NCBI GenBank assembly: GCA_947626165.1
Contig: CANQRG010000002.1
Coordinates: 62,001-126,000 of the forward strand
Direction: 5' to 3'
DNA: 64,000 bases
Origin: an uncultured Clostridia bacterium
Lineage (GTDB): Bacteria; Bacillota; Clostridia; Oscillospirales; Ruminococcaceae
Below are positions 41,253 through 50,990 of the stretch, piece by piece. The translations under genes were made by a program, and so were the position numbers. A model generated the notes under the pieces. That model did no database searches and was not told the origin of the DNA. It saw only the letters and a program-made list of their open reading frames with translations. Within the stretch, counting starts at the first letter, position 1. Each line of letters opens with the position of its first letter.

Positions 41253-41666
41253 ATGAAAAAGACTAAAAAAATAGTTTTAATTATTCTGGCTTGTATTTTG
41301 ATTATCGGAATTGCATGCGTTACATTAACAAGGGCGTATTTGAAAACATGGGAAGTTTCTTATGGCTTTAAATTAGTCAAAAACATTGTTCTGGACGACC
41401 CTGATTATTACCATTTGAAAAAAGGCCGCTATTGCGGTGAGGGAGGCTCAAGCTGTAACCATTGGATAGGGTATATATACTACAATGATGATTTCACAGC
41501 CGAACAGGCAATGGAGAAAGCAGGTTTCAAGGAAACAGGATATACATGGTATGACGGAAAAACACATACAAAATATAGTTTTGATTATGAAGATGCTATT
41601 ATTGAAAATGTATCAGATTTTTCCGGTGGACATTTGTTGGAGTATCACGTTATAGGCGTTCTATAA
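41253..41666 (+). CDS. Small membrane-anchored protein of unknown function
   Basis: 137 residues with a single N-terminal membrane segment (VLIILACILIIGIACVTL) and a positively charged start, so the rest should lie outside. The outer part has three Cys (RYCGEGGSSCN plus the membrane Cys) and many aromatic residues (YYHLKKGRYCG, GYIYYNDDF). GATAGGAG precedes the start. I do not recognise a family. It lies upstream of ecfA1 but is probably transcribed separately. Confidence 0.6.
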   Translation: MKKTKKIVLIILACILIIGIACVTLTRAYLKTWEVSYGFKLVKNIVLDDPDYYHLKKGRYCGEGGSSCNHWIGYIYYNDDFTAEQAMEKAGFKETGYTWYDGKTHTKYSFDYEDAIIENVSDFSGGHLLEYHVIGVL

Positions 41667-41697
41667 TTGAATACATATTAATATTTTGGAGACAAAT

Positions 41698-42552
41698 ATG
41701 AGTTTTTTATATGCTAGAAATATAACCTTTTCATATATAAATGATTTTGATGAAAATGAGAGCGCTAAAAAGACAACGGTGTTTCGCAATTTGAACTTTT
41801 CTGTTGAAAGAGGAGAATTTGTTGCGGTGCTTGGTCATAACGGAAGCGGAAAATCTACGCTTGTAAAATGCTTTAACGGCATAAACATTCCTGAGGAGGG
41901 AGACGTAATTGTCAACGGTTATAACACAAAAGATGACGAGCATTTGCTTGATATTCGACAGTCGGTGGGAATGGTTTTCCAGAACCCGGACAATCAGATA
42001 GTGGCTACAATCGTTGAGGAAGACGTTGCCTTTGCGCTTGAAAATATGGGAGTAGAGCCAAACGAGATCCGCAGGCGTGTTGACGACGCATTAAAAACCG
42101 TCGGTATGTATGAATACCGTGAACACGCACCTCACAAGCTGTCTGGAGGGCAAAAGCAGAGGGTCGCAATAGCAGGGATACTTGCTATGCGTCCTGACTG
42201 TATTTTACTGGACGAGCCTACCGCAATGCTTGACCCGAACGGACGAAAAGAGGTTTTAAAGACGATTAAAATGCTCAATAAGGAGTTTGGGGTTACAATA
42301 GTGCTTATAACTCACTATATGGACGAAGCGGCACAGGCTGAGCGAGTAGTTGTTATGGACAGCGGAGAAATTGTTATGAACGACACTCCGAAAAAGGTGT
42401 TTTCAAGAGTCGAGGAGCTTAAAAATATAGGTCTTGATGTTCCTCAGGTGACGGAGCTTACACATATGCTTATTGACGAGGGTATAAGCCTTGATTCAGA
42501 GATAATTACAGAGGACGAATGTGTTGAGGCGATTAGAGCACTTTTTAATTAA
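41698..42552 (+). CDS. ecfA1: Energy-coupling factor transporter ATPase A1
   Basis: 284 residues from ATG 41698 (TTGGAG upstream; the earlier in-frame TTG is inside that site). Walker A GHNGSGKST, Q-loop VFQNPDNQIVATIVEEDVAF, signature HKLSGGQKQRVAIAG and Walker B ILLDEPTAMLD are complete. With EcfA2 and EcfT it energises vitamin-binding S components, such as the one at 19991. The gene pair is interrupted by a 170-base hairpin-rich repeat. Confidence 0.95.
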   Translation: MSFLYARNITFSYINDFDENESAKKTTVFRNLNFSVERGEFVAVLGHNGSGKSTLVKCFNGINIPEEGDVIVNGYNTKDDEHLLDIRQSVGMVFQNPDNQIVATIVEEDVAFALENMGVEPNEIRRRVDDALKTVGMYEYREHAPHKLSGGQKQRVAIAGILAMRPDCILLDEPTAMLDPNGRKEVLKTIKMLNKEFGVTIVLITHYMDEAAQAERVVVMDSGEIVMNDTPKKVFSRVEELKNIGLDVPQVTELTHMLIDEGISLDSEIITEDECVEAIRALFN

Positions 42553-42564
42553 TTTAAAAGTTTT

Positions 42565-42735
42565 CGGTCAAGCCTTTTTCAAAAGGCTTGCGGGTCAAGG
42601 GCGGAGCCCTGTCGCTGACGAGACGTCAGCGAAATACCCCTTACTTAGTGCGCTCCGAAAGGGGTGAATTTAAAAACAGTCCGGTGGACTGTTTTTAAAG
42701 AGGGGAAGCCCTGCAAGAGAGGGCTTCCCATAAAA
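42565..42735. repeat. Hairpin-rich MITE-like repeat between ecfA1 and ecfA2
   Basis: A chain of strong palindromes: AAGCCTTTT/AAAAGGCTT (from 42569), GGGCGGAGCCC, CGCTGAC/GTCAGCG (42613-42631), CCCCTT/AAGGGG, AAAAACAGTCC/GGACTGTTTTT (42672-42697) and GGGAAGCCCT/AGGGCTTCCC (42703-42729). It has no reading frame and is GC-richer than its surroundings. It resembles the non-autonomous intergenic repeats of Clostridia, but I see no second copy in the window. Confidence 0.65.
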
Positions 42736-42766
42736 AATTATACAAATTAATTAGTATACAGGATCG

Positions 42767-43636
42767 GTGATTAAAATATCAATTATAAAAACAGAGAATT
42801 TAACATACGTTTACGGCGAGAAAACTCCGTTTGAGCATACTGCCGTAGACAATGTAAGTATAGATATAGACGAAGGCGAGTTTGTCGGAGTTATCGGGCA
42901 TACGGGAAGCGGAAAATCGACTTTGATACAGCACTTCAACGGTCTGCTCAAGGCGACTAGCGGAAGGATTTTCATAGATAACGAGGAACTGCTTTGGGAC
43001 GATAAGAAAAAGCTTAGAGAGATGCGATTTAAGGTAGGTTTGGTTTTTCAGTACCCCGAATACCAGCTTTTTGAGGAAACGGTTTATAAGGACATATCTT
43101 TCGGACCTAAGAATATGGGTCTTGATGAAAATGAAATTGACAGGCGAATTAGAGAAACCGCAAGGCTTGTAGGGCTTGATGAGAGTATTCTAGAAAAGTC
43201 TCCGTTTGAGCTTTCGGGAGGACAAAAGCGCAGAGCCGCTATTGCAGGAGTTATGGCGATGGAGCCTAAGGTGCTTATTCTTGACGAGCCGACGGCAGGG
43301 CTCGACCCAAAAGGCAGAGACAGGATATTGGGTCAGATAAAGGAGTATCACGAGGAAAAGAAAAACACGGTAATGCTTGTATCTCACTCAATGGAGGACG
43401 TTGCAAAAAATGCTACAAAGATACTTGTTATGAACAATTCAAAGCTGTTTTGCTATGATACTCCTGTTAATGTTTTCAAAAGAGCAGACAAGCTTGAAGG
43501 TATGGGACTTTCTGTTCCTCAGGTGACTAAGGTTTTCAATCGCTTAAAGGCTATGGGAGTACCCATTAACGATGATGTTTATACGGTTGAGTACGGCAAA
43601 AAGCTGATTATGAAGATGCTAGGCAAGCAAGCGTAA
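42767..43636 (+). CDS. ecfA2: Energy-coupling factor transporter ATPase A2
   Basis: 289 residues, GTG start at 42767 with AGGATC just upstream. Walker A GHTGSGKST, Q-loop VFQYPEYQLFEETVYKDI, signature FELSGGQKRRAAIAG and Walker B LILDEPTAGLD are present. It pairs with EcfA1 to drive the group II ECF transporter. ruvB follows after 27 bases and ecfT after that, so the ecf operon has ruvB inserted in it. Confidence 0.95.
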   Translation: MIKISIIKTENLTYVYGEKTPFEHTAVDNVSIDIDEGEFVGVIGHTGSGKSTLIQHFNGLLKATSGRIFIDNEELLWDDKKKLREMRFKVGLVFQYPEYQLFEETVYKDISFGPKNMGLDENEIDRRIRETARLVGLDESILEKSPFELSGGQKRRAAIAGVMAMEPKVLILDEPTAGLDPKGRDRILGQIKEYHEEKKNTVMLVSHSMEDVAKNATKILVMNNSKLFCYDTPVNVFKRADKLEGMGLSVPQVTKVFNRLKAMGVPINDDVYTVEYGKKLIMKMLGKQA

Positions 43637-43663
43637 AGTTTTTTGTAAAAGAAAGGAATTGCT

Positions 43664-44704
43664 ATGATAGAAACAAACGACTTTGACCTTGAAAACAGAA
43701 TAGTTGCGCCGGAGGTTATAAAGGCAGATACTACTGACGATGTAGATTTGAATTTAAGACCTAAAACGCTTGACGAATACATCGGGCAGGAAAAGGTTAA
43801 AGAGAATTTAAAGATATACATTGAAGCGGCAAAAAAACGAGGAGACACTCTCGACCATGTACTTTTATACGGACCTCCGGGACTGGGAAAGACGACTCTT
43901 TCGGGTATAATAGCGCACGAAATGGGAGTTAATTTTAGAGTTACATCAGGACCTGCTATTGAAAAGCCGGGTGATTTGGCGGCTCTTTTAACTAATCTCC
44001 AAGAGGGTGACGTTCTGTTTATAGATGAGATACACCGTCTTTCAAGAGCCATTGAGGAGGTTTTATATCCTGCGCTTGAGGATTTTGCCCTTGATATAAT
44101 TATCGGCAAGGGACCAAGTGCGAGAAGTATCAGGCTTGATTTAAACAAATTTACACTTGTCGGGGCAACAACAAGGGCAGGACAGTTGACGTCGCCTCTG
44201 CGTGACAGGTTTGGTGTTATGCAGAGACTTGAATTGTACTCTAAAGAGGAGCTTTGCGATATTATAATGCGTTCGTCTGTTATTTTGGGTGTAGCCTGCG
44301 ATAAGGACGGCGCTTATGAGCTTGCTAGCCGTTCAAGGGGAACGCCTAGAATTGCAAACAGGTTTTTAAAACGTGTTCGTGATTATGCCGACGTTATGGG
44401 CAACGGCAAAGTGACAAAGGAAATAGTTAAGATAGCTCTTGACAGAATGGAAGTTGACGATTTAGGATTGGACGGTCTTGACCGCCGCCTGCTTACTATG
44501 ATAATTAAGGGCTATAGCGGAGGACCTGTCGGATTAGATACTTTAGCTTCTGCTATTGGCGAGGAGGCTGTTACCATTGAGGATGTATGCGAGCCTTATC
44601 TGATGCAGTTAGGTTTTATTGCAAGAACTCCGAGAGGAAGATGTGCAACAGACCTTGCGTATAAGCATCTCGGTCTGCTTAAAGATGGTCAGACAACATT
44701 ATAG
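43664..44704 (+). CDS. ruvB: Holliday junction branch migration helicase RuvB
   Basis: 346 residues. Walker [13 protein letters not shown], Walker [13 protein letters not shown], sensor [17 protein letters not shown] and a C-terminal winged helix ([19 protein letters not shown]). This AAA+ hexamer pumps DNA at RuvA-bound junctions. AAAGGAA precedes the ATG. It lies between ecfA2 and ecfT rather than next to ruvCA. Confidence 0.97.
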   Translation: MIETNDFDLENRIVAPEVIKADTTDDVDLNLRPKTLDEYIGQEKVKENLKIYIEAAKKRGDTLDHVLLYGPPGLGKTTLSGIIAHEMGVNFRVTSGPAIEKPGDLAALLTNLQEGDVLFIDEIHRLSRAIEEVLYPALEDFALDIIIGKGPSARSIRLDLNKFTLVGATTRAGQLTSPLRDRFGVMQRLELYSKEELCDIIMRSSVILGVACDKDGAYELASRSRGTPRIANRFLKRVRDYADVMGNGKVTKEIVKIALDRMEVDDLGLDGLDRRLLTMIIKGYSGGPVGLDTLASAIGEEAVTIEDVCEPYLMQLGFIARTPRGRCATDLAYKHLGLLKDGQTTL

Positions 44705-44759
44705 TATTGCGAGGAAATTTATTTGAAATATAAAAAAGATTTACAAGAGGTGAAACGAT

Positions 44760-45563
44760 TTGCTTAAGGATATTACAATAGGACAGTTTTTTCCGGGCAA
44801 ATCAGTAGTTCACCGATTAGACCCCAGAATGAAAATAATACTTACTGGAATATTTATTGTTCTTTTGTTTATGGCAAAATCAATAATTGCTCTGTCGGTT
44901 GGAATTGTTTTTATGCTAGGTGCGTTTTTGGTATCAACAATTCCGTTTAGACTAATGTTAAAAAGCATTAAGCCTATTATTCCGATTATAATTTTCACAG
45001 CCGTATTGAATTTGTTTTTTATAACAACAGGCGATACGCTTGTACATTTTTGGATAATTAAAATAACAACAGGCGGAGTTAAGACGTCAATTTTTATGGT
45101 TGTAAGAATAGTGTGTCTTATAATTGGAACTTCGCTTTTGACATATACGACGTCTCCTATTGCGCTTACCGACGCTATAGAGCGTCTTTTATCTCCACTT
45201 AAAAAGATAAAGGTTCCAGTGCACGAGCTCTCTATGATGATGACGATAGCCTTGAGGTTTATACCTACCCTTATTGAGGAGACGGACAAGATAATGTCAG
45301 CACAGAAGGCAAGGGGAGCGGATATGGAAACAGGCTCGATAATTCAAAGAGCGAAGGCTCTAGTTCCTATATTGATTCCGCTTTTTGTATCGGCATTCCG
45401 CCGTGCAGAGGAGCTTGCAATGGCAATGGAGTGCCGTTGTTATCACGGTGGCGAGGGAAGAACAAGACTCAAACAGCTACACATTGCGACTAGGGATTTT
45501 ATTGCATTGCTTGTGACCGCTGTGTTTTTAGCTGGGGTAATTTTAATTAACAGGATAGTTTGA
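44760..45563 (+). CDS. ecfT: Energy-coupling factor transporter transmembrane protein EcfT
   Basis: 267 residues, TTG start 44760 after AGAGGTG. Multiple membrane helices, plus the coupling helices with AQKARGADMETG and AMAMECRCYHGGEGRT, the Ala-Arg-Gly-type motifs that contact the ATPases. It links EcfA1A2 to interchangeable S components. truA follows after 4 bases. Confidence 0.93.
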   Translation: MLKDITIGQFFPGKSVVHRLDPRMKIILTGIFIVLLFMAKSIIALSVGIVFMLGAFLVSTIPFRLMLKSIKPIIPIIIFTAVLNLFFITTGDTLVHFWIIKITTGGVKTSIFMVVRIVCLIIGTSLLTYTTSPIALTDAIERLLSPLKKIKVPVHELSMMMTIALRFIPTLIEETDKIMSAQKARGADMETGSIIQRAKALVPILIPLFVSAFRRAEELAMAMECRCYHGGEGRTRLKQLHIATRDFIALLVTAVFLAGVILINRIV

Positions 45564-45567
45564 TAAG

Positions 45568-46305
45568 ATGGTAAATTACAAGGTTAAAATGGCATATGAC
45601 GGAAGCGCCTATCACGGCTTTCAAAGGCAGGAGAATGCTATTTCCGTTCAGGAGGTCGTTGAGGAGGCTTTAAAAAAGCTTTTTTTGCAGGATATTACTA
45701 TTTTCGGGTGTTCAAGAACAGATACTGGCGTTCACGCTAATGAATATTATTTTTCATTTCAGTGCGATGAAATAAATATAGATAACAGAGGGATAATATT
45801 TGGTCTTAATTCAAAGCTGCCGGATGATATAGCGATACTAAGCTGTGAAGAAGTCGATGAAAGCTTTCACGCGAGATATGATTGCATAGGAAAAGAATAT
45901 AAGTATTTGATTCACAACAGTGAAATTAAAGATCCCTTTTTGCGGACCAGGATATATAAGTATTGGTATCCTATTGACGAGAAGCTTCTTGACAAGGCGG
46001 CAAAGCATTTTGTTGGTAAGCACGATTTCAGGAGCTTTTGTTCAAATGCAGATGAAAAGGAAAACACCGTAAGAACAATACACCGATTTGATGTTGAGCG
46101 AAACGGCGACAAAATAATAATGACAGTATCGGGAGACGGATTTTTATACAATATGGTGAGAATAATGGTCGGAACTCTGTTATTTGTCAACGAGGGAAAA
46201 ATAGATGAGTCTGAGATACCCGAAATTATAGAAAAAAGAGACAGACGTTTTGCCGGCAGAACTGCCAGTGCAAGCGGATTGTATTTGAATAAAGTATATT
46301 ATTAA
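45568..46305 (+). CDS. truA: tRNA pseudouridine(38-40) synthase
   Basis: 245 residues. MAYDGSAYHGFQRQ and the catalytic Asp in CSRTDTGVHANEY mark TruA; FHARYDCIGKEYKYLI and GDGFLYNMVRIMVGTLL are conserved. It isomerises uridines in the anticodon arm. It is coupled to ecfT, a common neighbour pair in Firmicutes. Confidence 0.96.
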   Translation: MVNYKVKMAYDGSAYHGFQRQENAISVQEVVEEALKKLFLQDITIFGCSRTDTGVHANEYYFSFQCDEINIDNRGIIFGLNSKLPDDIAILSCEEVDESFHARYDCIGKEYKYLIHNSEIKDPFLRTRIYKYWYPIDEKLLDKAAKHFVGKHDFRSFCSNADEKENTVRTIHRFDVERNGDKIIMTVSGDGFLYNMVRIMVGTLLFVNEGKIDESEIPEIIEKRDRRFAGRTASASGLYLNKVYY

Positions 46306-46345
46306 TAGAATTGTATTATTTTCCGAGAGAGGAAGTGAAAGTGTT

Positions 46346-47533
46346 ATGGATTATGAACCGCAAAAGCCGTTTCAGATGGATATAAGAAAAGAGAGAAGAA
46401 AGAAGAAATTTATTCAGAATATAAAGAAAATAGTATTGGCAGGCGTGGTTTTGGTTTTAGCCGGAGCAATTTTCTTTACAAGAGGAATATGGTCACCGTA
46501 TGTTTATAATATACTGGAAAAAACCCAGGAGACTATTGTAAACGACGGAGAGCTTGCTAAAGGAAACTTTCCTATTGATCTCGGAGAGGGCTCGACCTCA
46601 TCAACCTTTATTGAGTGCGATGAGGATCTGGTCGTGGCGACTGATACCTATATAACCTTTTACAATAAAAGCGCCGATAAAATAAATTCAATTCAGCATA
46701 CACTGTCAGAGCCTGTGCTGTCTGCATCTTCAAATATGGTTTTGGCATATGATTTAAACGGATACTCTTTTTCGGTAATGACGAAAAAGGGTGAGGTATT
46801 CCAAAAAACACTTGACAATGTGATTATAAGTGCTAAAATAAGCGAAAGCAATTATATTGCCGTTGTAACAGAAACCGACAAGTATCCTTCATATCTGACA
46901 GTTTACAACAGTGAGGGTAAGGAATGTTATAAATGGGCGAATGGTCAGCGGATTTTGAGCGTTGATTTTATATCATCAGGCGACGGAGCGATAGTTTCCA
47001 CTTTTAACACAGAGAACGGTTTGCCTGCGACAACTTTGAACGGAATAAGTTTTAATAATACAGAGCAGCTATTTACAAGCGATAAAATTAATTCGCTTGT
47101 TTACGGTGTGCAGAAGATGAGCGATAACAGTATCTGGGCTGTTTGTCAGGACAGATATGTAAAGCTGACATCAGACGGAAAAATAGATAAAGAGTATTTA
47201 TATAAATCTGAGCTTATATCTTTTTCATCAAATGAGGATAACTTATCCATTGCATTTGAAAGCGTAAGCGAGGACGGAACGTCAGATCTTGTTTTGATTG
47301 AATCTGACTCAGAGCCTGTTGAGATAGTTGTTGATGAGAAAATAAAGACGATAAAGACATATTTTTCACATACCTTTGTTTTATCTGATAAGACTATTTC
47401 TGCATATAATGCAAGAGGAAAGTCAATTTCTATGGCGAATGTAAAAAACGACTATGTTGATTTTGTGTATATAGACGGAAATATATTCTTTATGGGATAC
47501 AGAGATATCAATAAGATAGAATTCAAGTATTGA
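46346..47533 (+). CDS. DUF5711-family membrane-anchored protein
   Basis: 395 residues. A basic cytoplasmic N-terminus (RKERRKKKF) and one membrane helix (VLAGVVLVLAGAIFF) precede an extracellular region built of repeated beta-strand units (VVATDTYITFYNKSAD, VLAYDLNGYSFSVMTKKG, YIAVVTETDKYPSYLTVYN), like a beta-propeller. This matches DUF5711 proteins of Clostridia. It is followed by a CvpA-like protein. Function unknown; a role in sensing or envelope upkeep is only a guess. Confidence 0.75.
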   Translation: MDYEPQKPFQMDIRKERRKKKFIQNIKKIVLAGVVLVLAGAIFFTRGIWSPYVYNILEKTQETIVNDGELAKGNFPIDLGEGSTSSTFIECDEDLVVATDTYITFYNKSADKINSIQHTLSEPVLSASSNMVLAYDLNGYSFSVMTKKGEVFQKTLDNVIISAKISESNYIAVVTETDKYPSYLTVYNSEGKECYKWANGQRILSVDFISSGDGAIVSTFNTENGLPATTLNGISFNNTEQLFTSDKINSLVYGVQKMSDNSIWAVCQDRYVKLTSDGKIDKEYLYKSELISFSSNEDNLSIAFESVSEDGTSDLVLIESDSEPVEIVVDEKIKTIKTYFSHTFVLSDKTISAYNARGKSISMANVKNDYVDFVYIDGNIFFMGYRDINKIEFKY

Positions 47534-47574
47534 TAGACTGTTTTGTAAAAGCTTAACTGAAAGGAAATTTCAAA

Positions 47575-48459
47575 TTGGCACTTTTATATGACATTATAAT
47601 GATTATAATAGTAATATTGTTCTGCATATCCGGCGCGCGCAGAGGGATAGTAAGAAGCATTGTTATGTTTGTAATACTGATATTATCTCTTTTGGTTGGC
47701 TATCTGGCTTCCGGTTTTTTAGCAGAACCTGTTTATGACTCCTATGTAAAGGAACGGGTTGTGAACAGCATAAAAGAACCTATAGAAAACTTTGACACTG
47801 CCGAGTTTGTAAATAAACATTTTTTTGATAACAAATTTGGTATAAAAATCAGCGATGAAGAGATAGAAAAGGCTTTAGGAGAAAGCGGAGATATTTCAGA
47901 AAGTATATCAAGCTATGCAAAATCAAAAGGTATACCGATTTCAAGCGATACTATTTCAGATAAAATAGATTCGCTGTTTAAAGATGAAGAGGTTAAAAGC
48001 GAGGTAGAGAAGTCGTTGCCTTCTTATCTTGTTCCTGCTTTTGATTCCGCAGCGTCAAATGATTCAAAAATGTTTGGGGATATGCTCCGTTCGCTGGCGA
48101 AAACTGATAAGAACGAGGCGGCTAATGATTTGACAGAGATTGCGTTAAAGCCTATAATTTTAATTGCTTTAAAAGCCGCTTTATTTGTATTATGTTTTAT
48201 TGTAATATGGATAATACTCAGAATAATAGTTGCCGTCACAAGGCTTGGTAAGAACAAAGAGACGGGCGGAATTAATACCGTACTGGGAGGTCTGCTAGGA
48301 GCTGTTAAAGGCTTGTTAGTAGTTTTTCTAATAACCGCAATTATCAGTGTAGTATTTCCCGTGTTTTCACTTGCAGACTCAGAAAGCTCGTTTACTCTTA
48401 GCGAGACGGCAATCAATAATTCTGTATTTTTGAGAATAATGAATGATATATTAAATTAG
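47575..48459 (+). CDS. CvpA-family membrane protein
   Basis: 294 residues, TTG start 47575 after AAAGGAAA. Two N-terminal and two C-terminal membrane helices flank a long acidic, helical outer segment. GARRGIVRSIVMFVILILSLL and GLLGAVKGLLVVFLITAI are the conserved CvpA parts. CvpA proteins are linked to colicin V export and bile or envelope stress, with no firm biochemical role. Confidence 0.8.
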   Translation: MALLYDIIMIIIVILFCISGARRGIVRSIVMFVILILSLLVGYLASGFLAEPVYDSYVKERVVNSIKEPIENFDTAEFVNKHFFDNKFGIKISDEEIEKALGESGDISESISSYAKSKGIPISSDTISDKIDSLFKDEEVKSEVEKSLPSYLVPAFDSAASNDSKMFGDMLRSLAKTDKNEAANDLTEIALKPIILIALKAALFVLCFIVIWIILRIIVAVTRLGKNKETGGINTVLGGLLGAVKGLLVVFLITAIISVVFPVFSLADSESSFTLSETAINNSVFLRIMNDILN

Positions 48460-48549
48460 ATTTTAACTTTAAGTTACTAAAGACGGAAATGAACTTTAGT
48501 GATTTTTCGAGAACATCATAAACAACACAAGAAAGGATGGCAAAAACCA

Positions 48550-50865
48550 ATGATGATGTGTACCAGATGCAAAAAAAGACCGGCAGTTGTGTTTATTACC
48601 GCAATGCAGGGTAATGAAAAAAAGAACGAGGGACTGTGTCTTGTCTGCGCAAAAGAAATGGGCATAACACAGGTAGATGATTATATGAAGTCAATGGGCA
48701 TTTCAGAGGAGGATCTAGAAAACTTTTCTGATCAGCTTATGGATATAAATGACGGAGAGGATTTTCAGCTTGGCGGAAGTGATATGCTCCCGAATTTTAT
48801 TAACAGCTTCTTCGGAAACGCTAATTCGAACAGTATGAAAAACCCTGATGACGACAGCTATACTGTTGATGATATTAAAAGGAAAAAAAGACAGAATAAA
48901 GCTAAGGAAAAGGAAAAAGAGGATAAGAAAAAGAAACTCAAATACCTTGATAATTACTGCACAAACCTTACTGAACGTGCAAGAAACAACGAGCTTGACA
49001 ATATAATAGGACGTGACAAGGAGATTGCCAGAGTAGTTCAGATTTTGTCGAGACGCCAAAAAAACAACCCGTGCCTTATAGGAGAACCGGGCGTTGGAAA
49101 GACCGCTATTGCTGAGGGTATAGCGCAGAAAATTGTTTCGGGCGATGTGCCTTTCCATGTTCGGGGAAAAGAAGTATATCTTCTTGATCTGACTGCTCTA
49201 GTTGCGGGAACTCAATTCAGAGGACAGTTTGAGTCAAGGTGCAAGGGCTTAGTAGGAGAGGTGAAGGCTCAGGGCAATATAATTTTGTTTATTGATGAAA
49301 TTCACAACCTTGTTGGAACAGGCGACAGCGAGGGTACTATGAATGCGGCTAACATTCTTAAGCCCGCGCTCTCGAGAGGTGAAATTCAGGTTATCGGGGC
49401 GACGACCTTTAAGGAGTACAGAAAGTATATTGAAAAGGACGCGGCGTTAGAGAGACGTTTTCAGCCTGTAACGGTAAATGAGCCTACGCTTGCTGATTCG
49501 ATTGAACTTTTAGGCGGTATCAGAAAATACTATGAAGAGCATCACAAGGTTAAAATTGACGACGGAACTTTGAGAATGTGTGCAGTTTTAGCCGAGAGAT
49601 ATATAAACGACAGGTTTTTGCCCGATAAGGCTATTGACCTTCTCGACGAGGCTTGTGCCTGCTGTAGTATAAGAAGTCCTGAAATAGAAGAATATGAAAC
49701 TGTTAAGGCTGAACTCTCACAACAAAAATTGCGTGAGGAAGAGGCTGAAAAGGAAGAAAATCCTGACTATGAGGCAATAGCAAAGATTAAGGCTGATATA
49801 ATCAGGCTTGAGGAAAAGGAAAAGGAGTTATCTCAAAAGGTTGACAAGGTTAGGGTGACTGAGGAGGATTTGTCTAAGGTCATTGAGCTTTGGACGGGTA
49901 TTCCTGCTAACAAGGTAGTTGAGTCTGAATATACAAAGATAAGAAATCTAAAAGATGAGTTGAAAAGAAGAATAATCGGTCAGGACGAGGCTTGCGACGC
50001 AGTCGCAAGGGCTATAAAAAGAACTAGAGTACAGCTTTCAAAACGCCGCAGACCGGCTTCGTTTATATTTGTGGGTCCTACCGGAGTGGGTAAAACCGAG
50101 CTGGTAAAGGTTCTGGGCGAAACTCTCTTTGACGCAACCGAGCCGATCATTAGAGTCGATATGTCGGAGTATATGGAAAAGCACAGTGTGGCAAAGTTAA
50201 TCGGTTCGCCTCCGGGATATGTAGGCTATGACGAGGCAGGGCAGCTTACCGAAAAGGTGAGACGCCGTCCATATTCGGTTGTATTGTTTGACGAAATAGA
50301 AAAGGCTCACCCTGACGTTATGAACATTATGCTTCAGCTTTTAGACGAGGGTAAGCTCACAGATGCACAGGGAAGAACAGTCTCGTTTGAGAACACGGTC
50401 ATAGTAATGACATCTAACGCAGGCTCGACCTCAAAGGACACAGGCGTTGGATTTAACAAGTCGGACTATCAAATTTCTAAAGAAAAGGCTATGAAAGGGC
50501 TGAGAGACTTTCTAAGACCTGAATTTCTGGGCAGAGTTGATGAGATCGTGGTATTCAATCCGCTTACTGAGGATAATTATGCAGATATTGCGGCTCTGAT
50601 GCTTGATGAGATGAAAGAGCCTCTTGCAGAAAAGGGAATTGAATTCAGCTATGACAGGCAGGCTTGCGAGTACATTGCTCACAAGTCATACAATCAGAAA
50701 CTTGGAGCAAGAGATATCAGGAGAGTAATAAGAAGCGAGGTAGAGGATAAGATAGCCGAGCTTCTCATTGACGAGCTTAAGATTGAAACTACTCAAATCA
50801 AGCTAACTACAAAGACGCTCAAGTCGAACGACGAAAAGACTGAGCTTGCATTGAAAACAAAGTAG
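48550..50865 (+). CDS. clpC: ClpC-like Clp ATPase with an N-terminal zinc finger
   Basis: 771 residues from ATG 48550 (GAAAGGATGG upstream; the in-frame TTG at 48499 has no such site). Residues 4-35 hold two Cys pairs (CTRCKKRPAVV ... GLCLVCAKEMG) like the first zinc finger of McsA. They replace the double ClpN domain. AAA domain 1 (LIGEPGVGKTAIAEG), a coiled middle region (QQKLREEEAEKEENPDYEA) and AAA domain 2 (FVGPTGVGKTELVKVLG, then YMEKHSVAKLIGSPPGYVG) follow, with a C-terminal small domain. It should unfold proteins for ClpP. A separate mcsA/mcsB/ctsR set is absent here. Confidence 0.88.
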   Translation: MMMCTRCKKRPAVVFITAMQGNEKKNEGLCLVCAKEMGITQVDDYMKSMGISEEDLENFSDQLMDINDGEDFQLGGSDMLPNFINSFFGNANSNSMKNPDDDSYTVDDIKRKKRQNKAKEKEKEDKKKKLKYLDNYCTNLTERARNNELDNIIGRDKEIARVVQILSRRQKNNPCLIGEPGVGKTAIAEGIAQKIVSGDVPFHVRGKEVYLLDLTALVAGTQFRGQFESRCKGLVGEVKAQGNIILFIDEIHNLVGTGDSEGTMNAANILKPALSRGEIQVIGATTFKEYRKYIEKDAALERRFQPVTVNEPTLADSIELLGGIRKYYEEHHKVKIDDGTLRMCAVLAERYINDRFLPDKAIDLLDEACACCSIRSPEIEEYETVKAELSQQKLREEEAEKEENPDYEAIAKIKADIIRLEEKEKELSQKVDKVRVTEEDLSKVIELWTGIPANKVVESEYTKIRNLKDELKRRIIGQDEACDAVARAIKRTRVQLSKRRRPASFIFVGPTGVGKTELVKVLGETLFDATEPIIRVDMSEYMEKHSVAKLIGSPPGYVGYDEAGQLTEKVRRRPYSVVLFDEIEKAHPDVMNIMLQLLDEGKLTDAQGRTVSFENTVIVMTSNAGSTSKDTGVGFNKSDYQISKEKAMKGLRDFLRPEFLGRVDEIVVFNPLTEDNYADIAALMLDEMKEPLAEKGIEFSYDRQACEYIAHKSYNQKLGARDIRRVIRSEVEDKIAELLIDELKIETTQIKLTTKTLKSNDEKTELALKTK

Positions 50866-50918
50866 TTGAGACGGCAGGTCGTACACAGATATTAAAAAAT
50901 TAGAAATTTTACTTTAGT

Positions 50919-50944
50919 TGCACAATTTTGTGCAACTTTTTTGT
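50919..50944 (+). terminator. Terminator of the Clp ATPase gene
   Basis: GTTGCACA pairs with TGTGCAAC around ATTT, followed by TTTTTTG. Just before it, GACGGCAGGTCGTACACAGA (50872) resembles part of palindromic repeat copy 3. Confidence 0.85.
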
Positions 50945-50990
50945 TTTATACAAGTATTAGTGAGGGAGGAATACTAAGAAAGGAAAGGGC

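Noticed and set aside
43579-44148. 189-codon minus-strand frame opposite ruvB
   Set aside because: Antisense to conserved ruvB coding sequence, no ribosome site, composition typical of a shadow frame.
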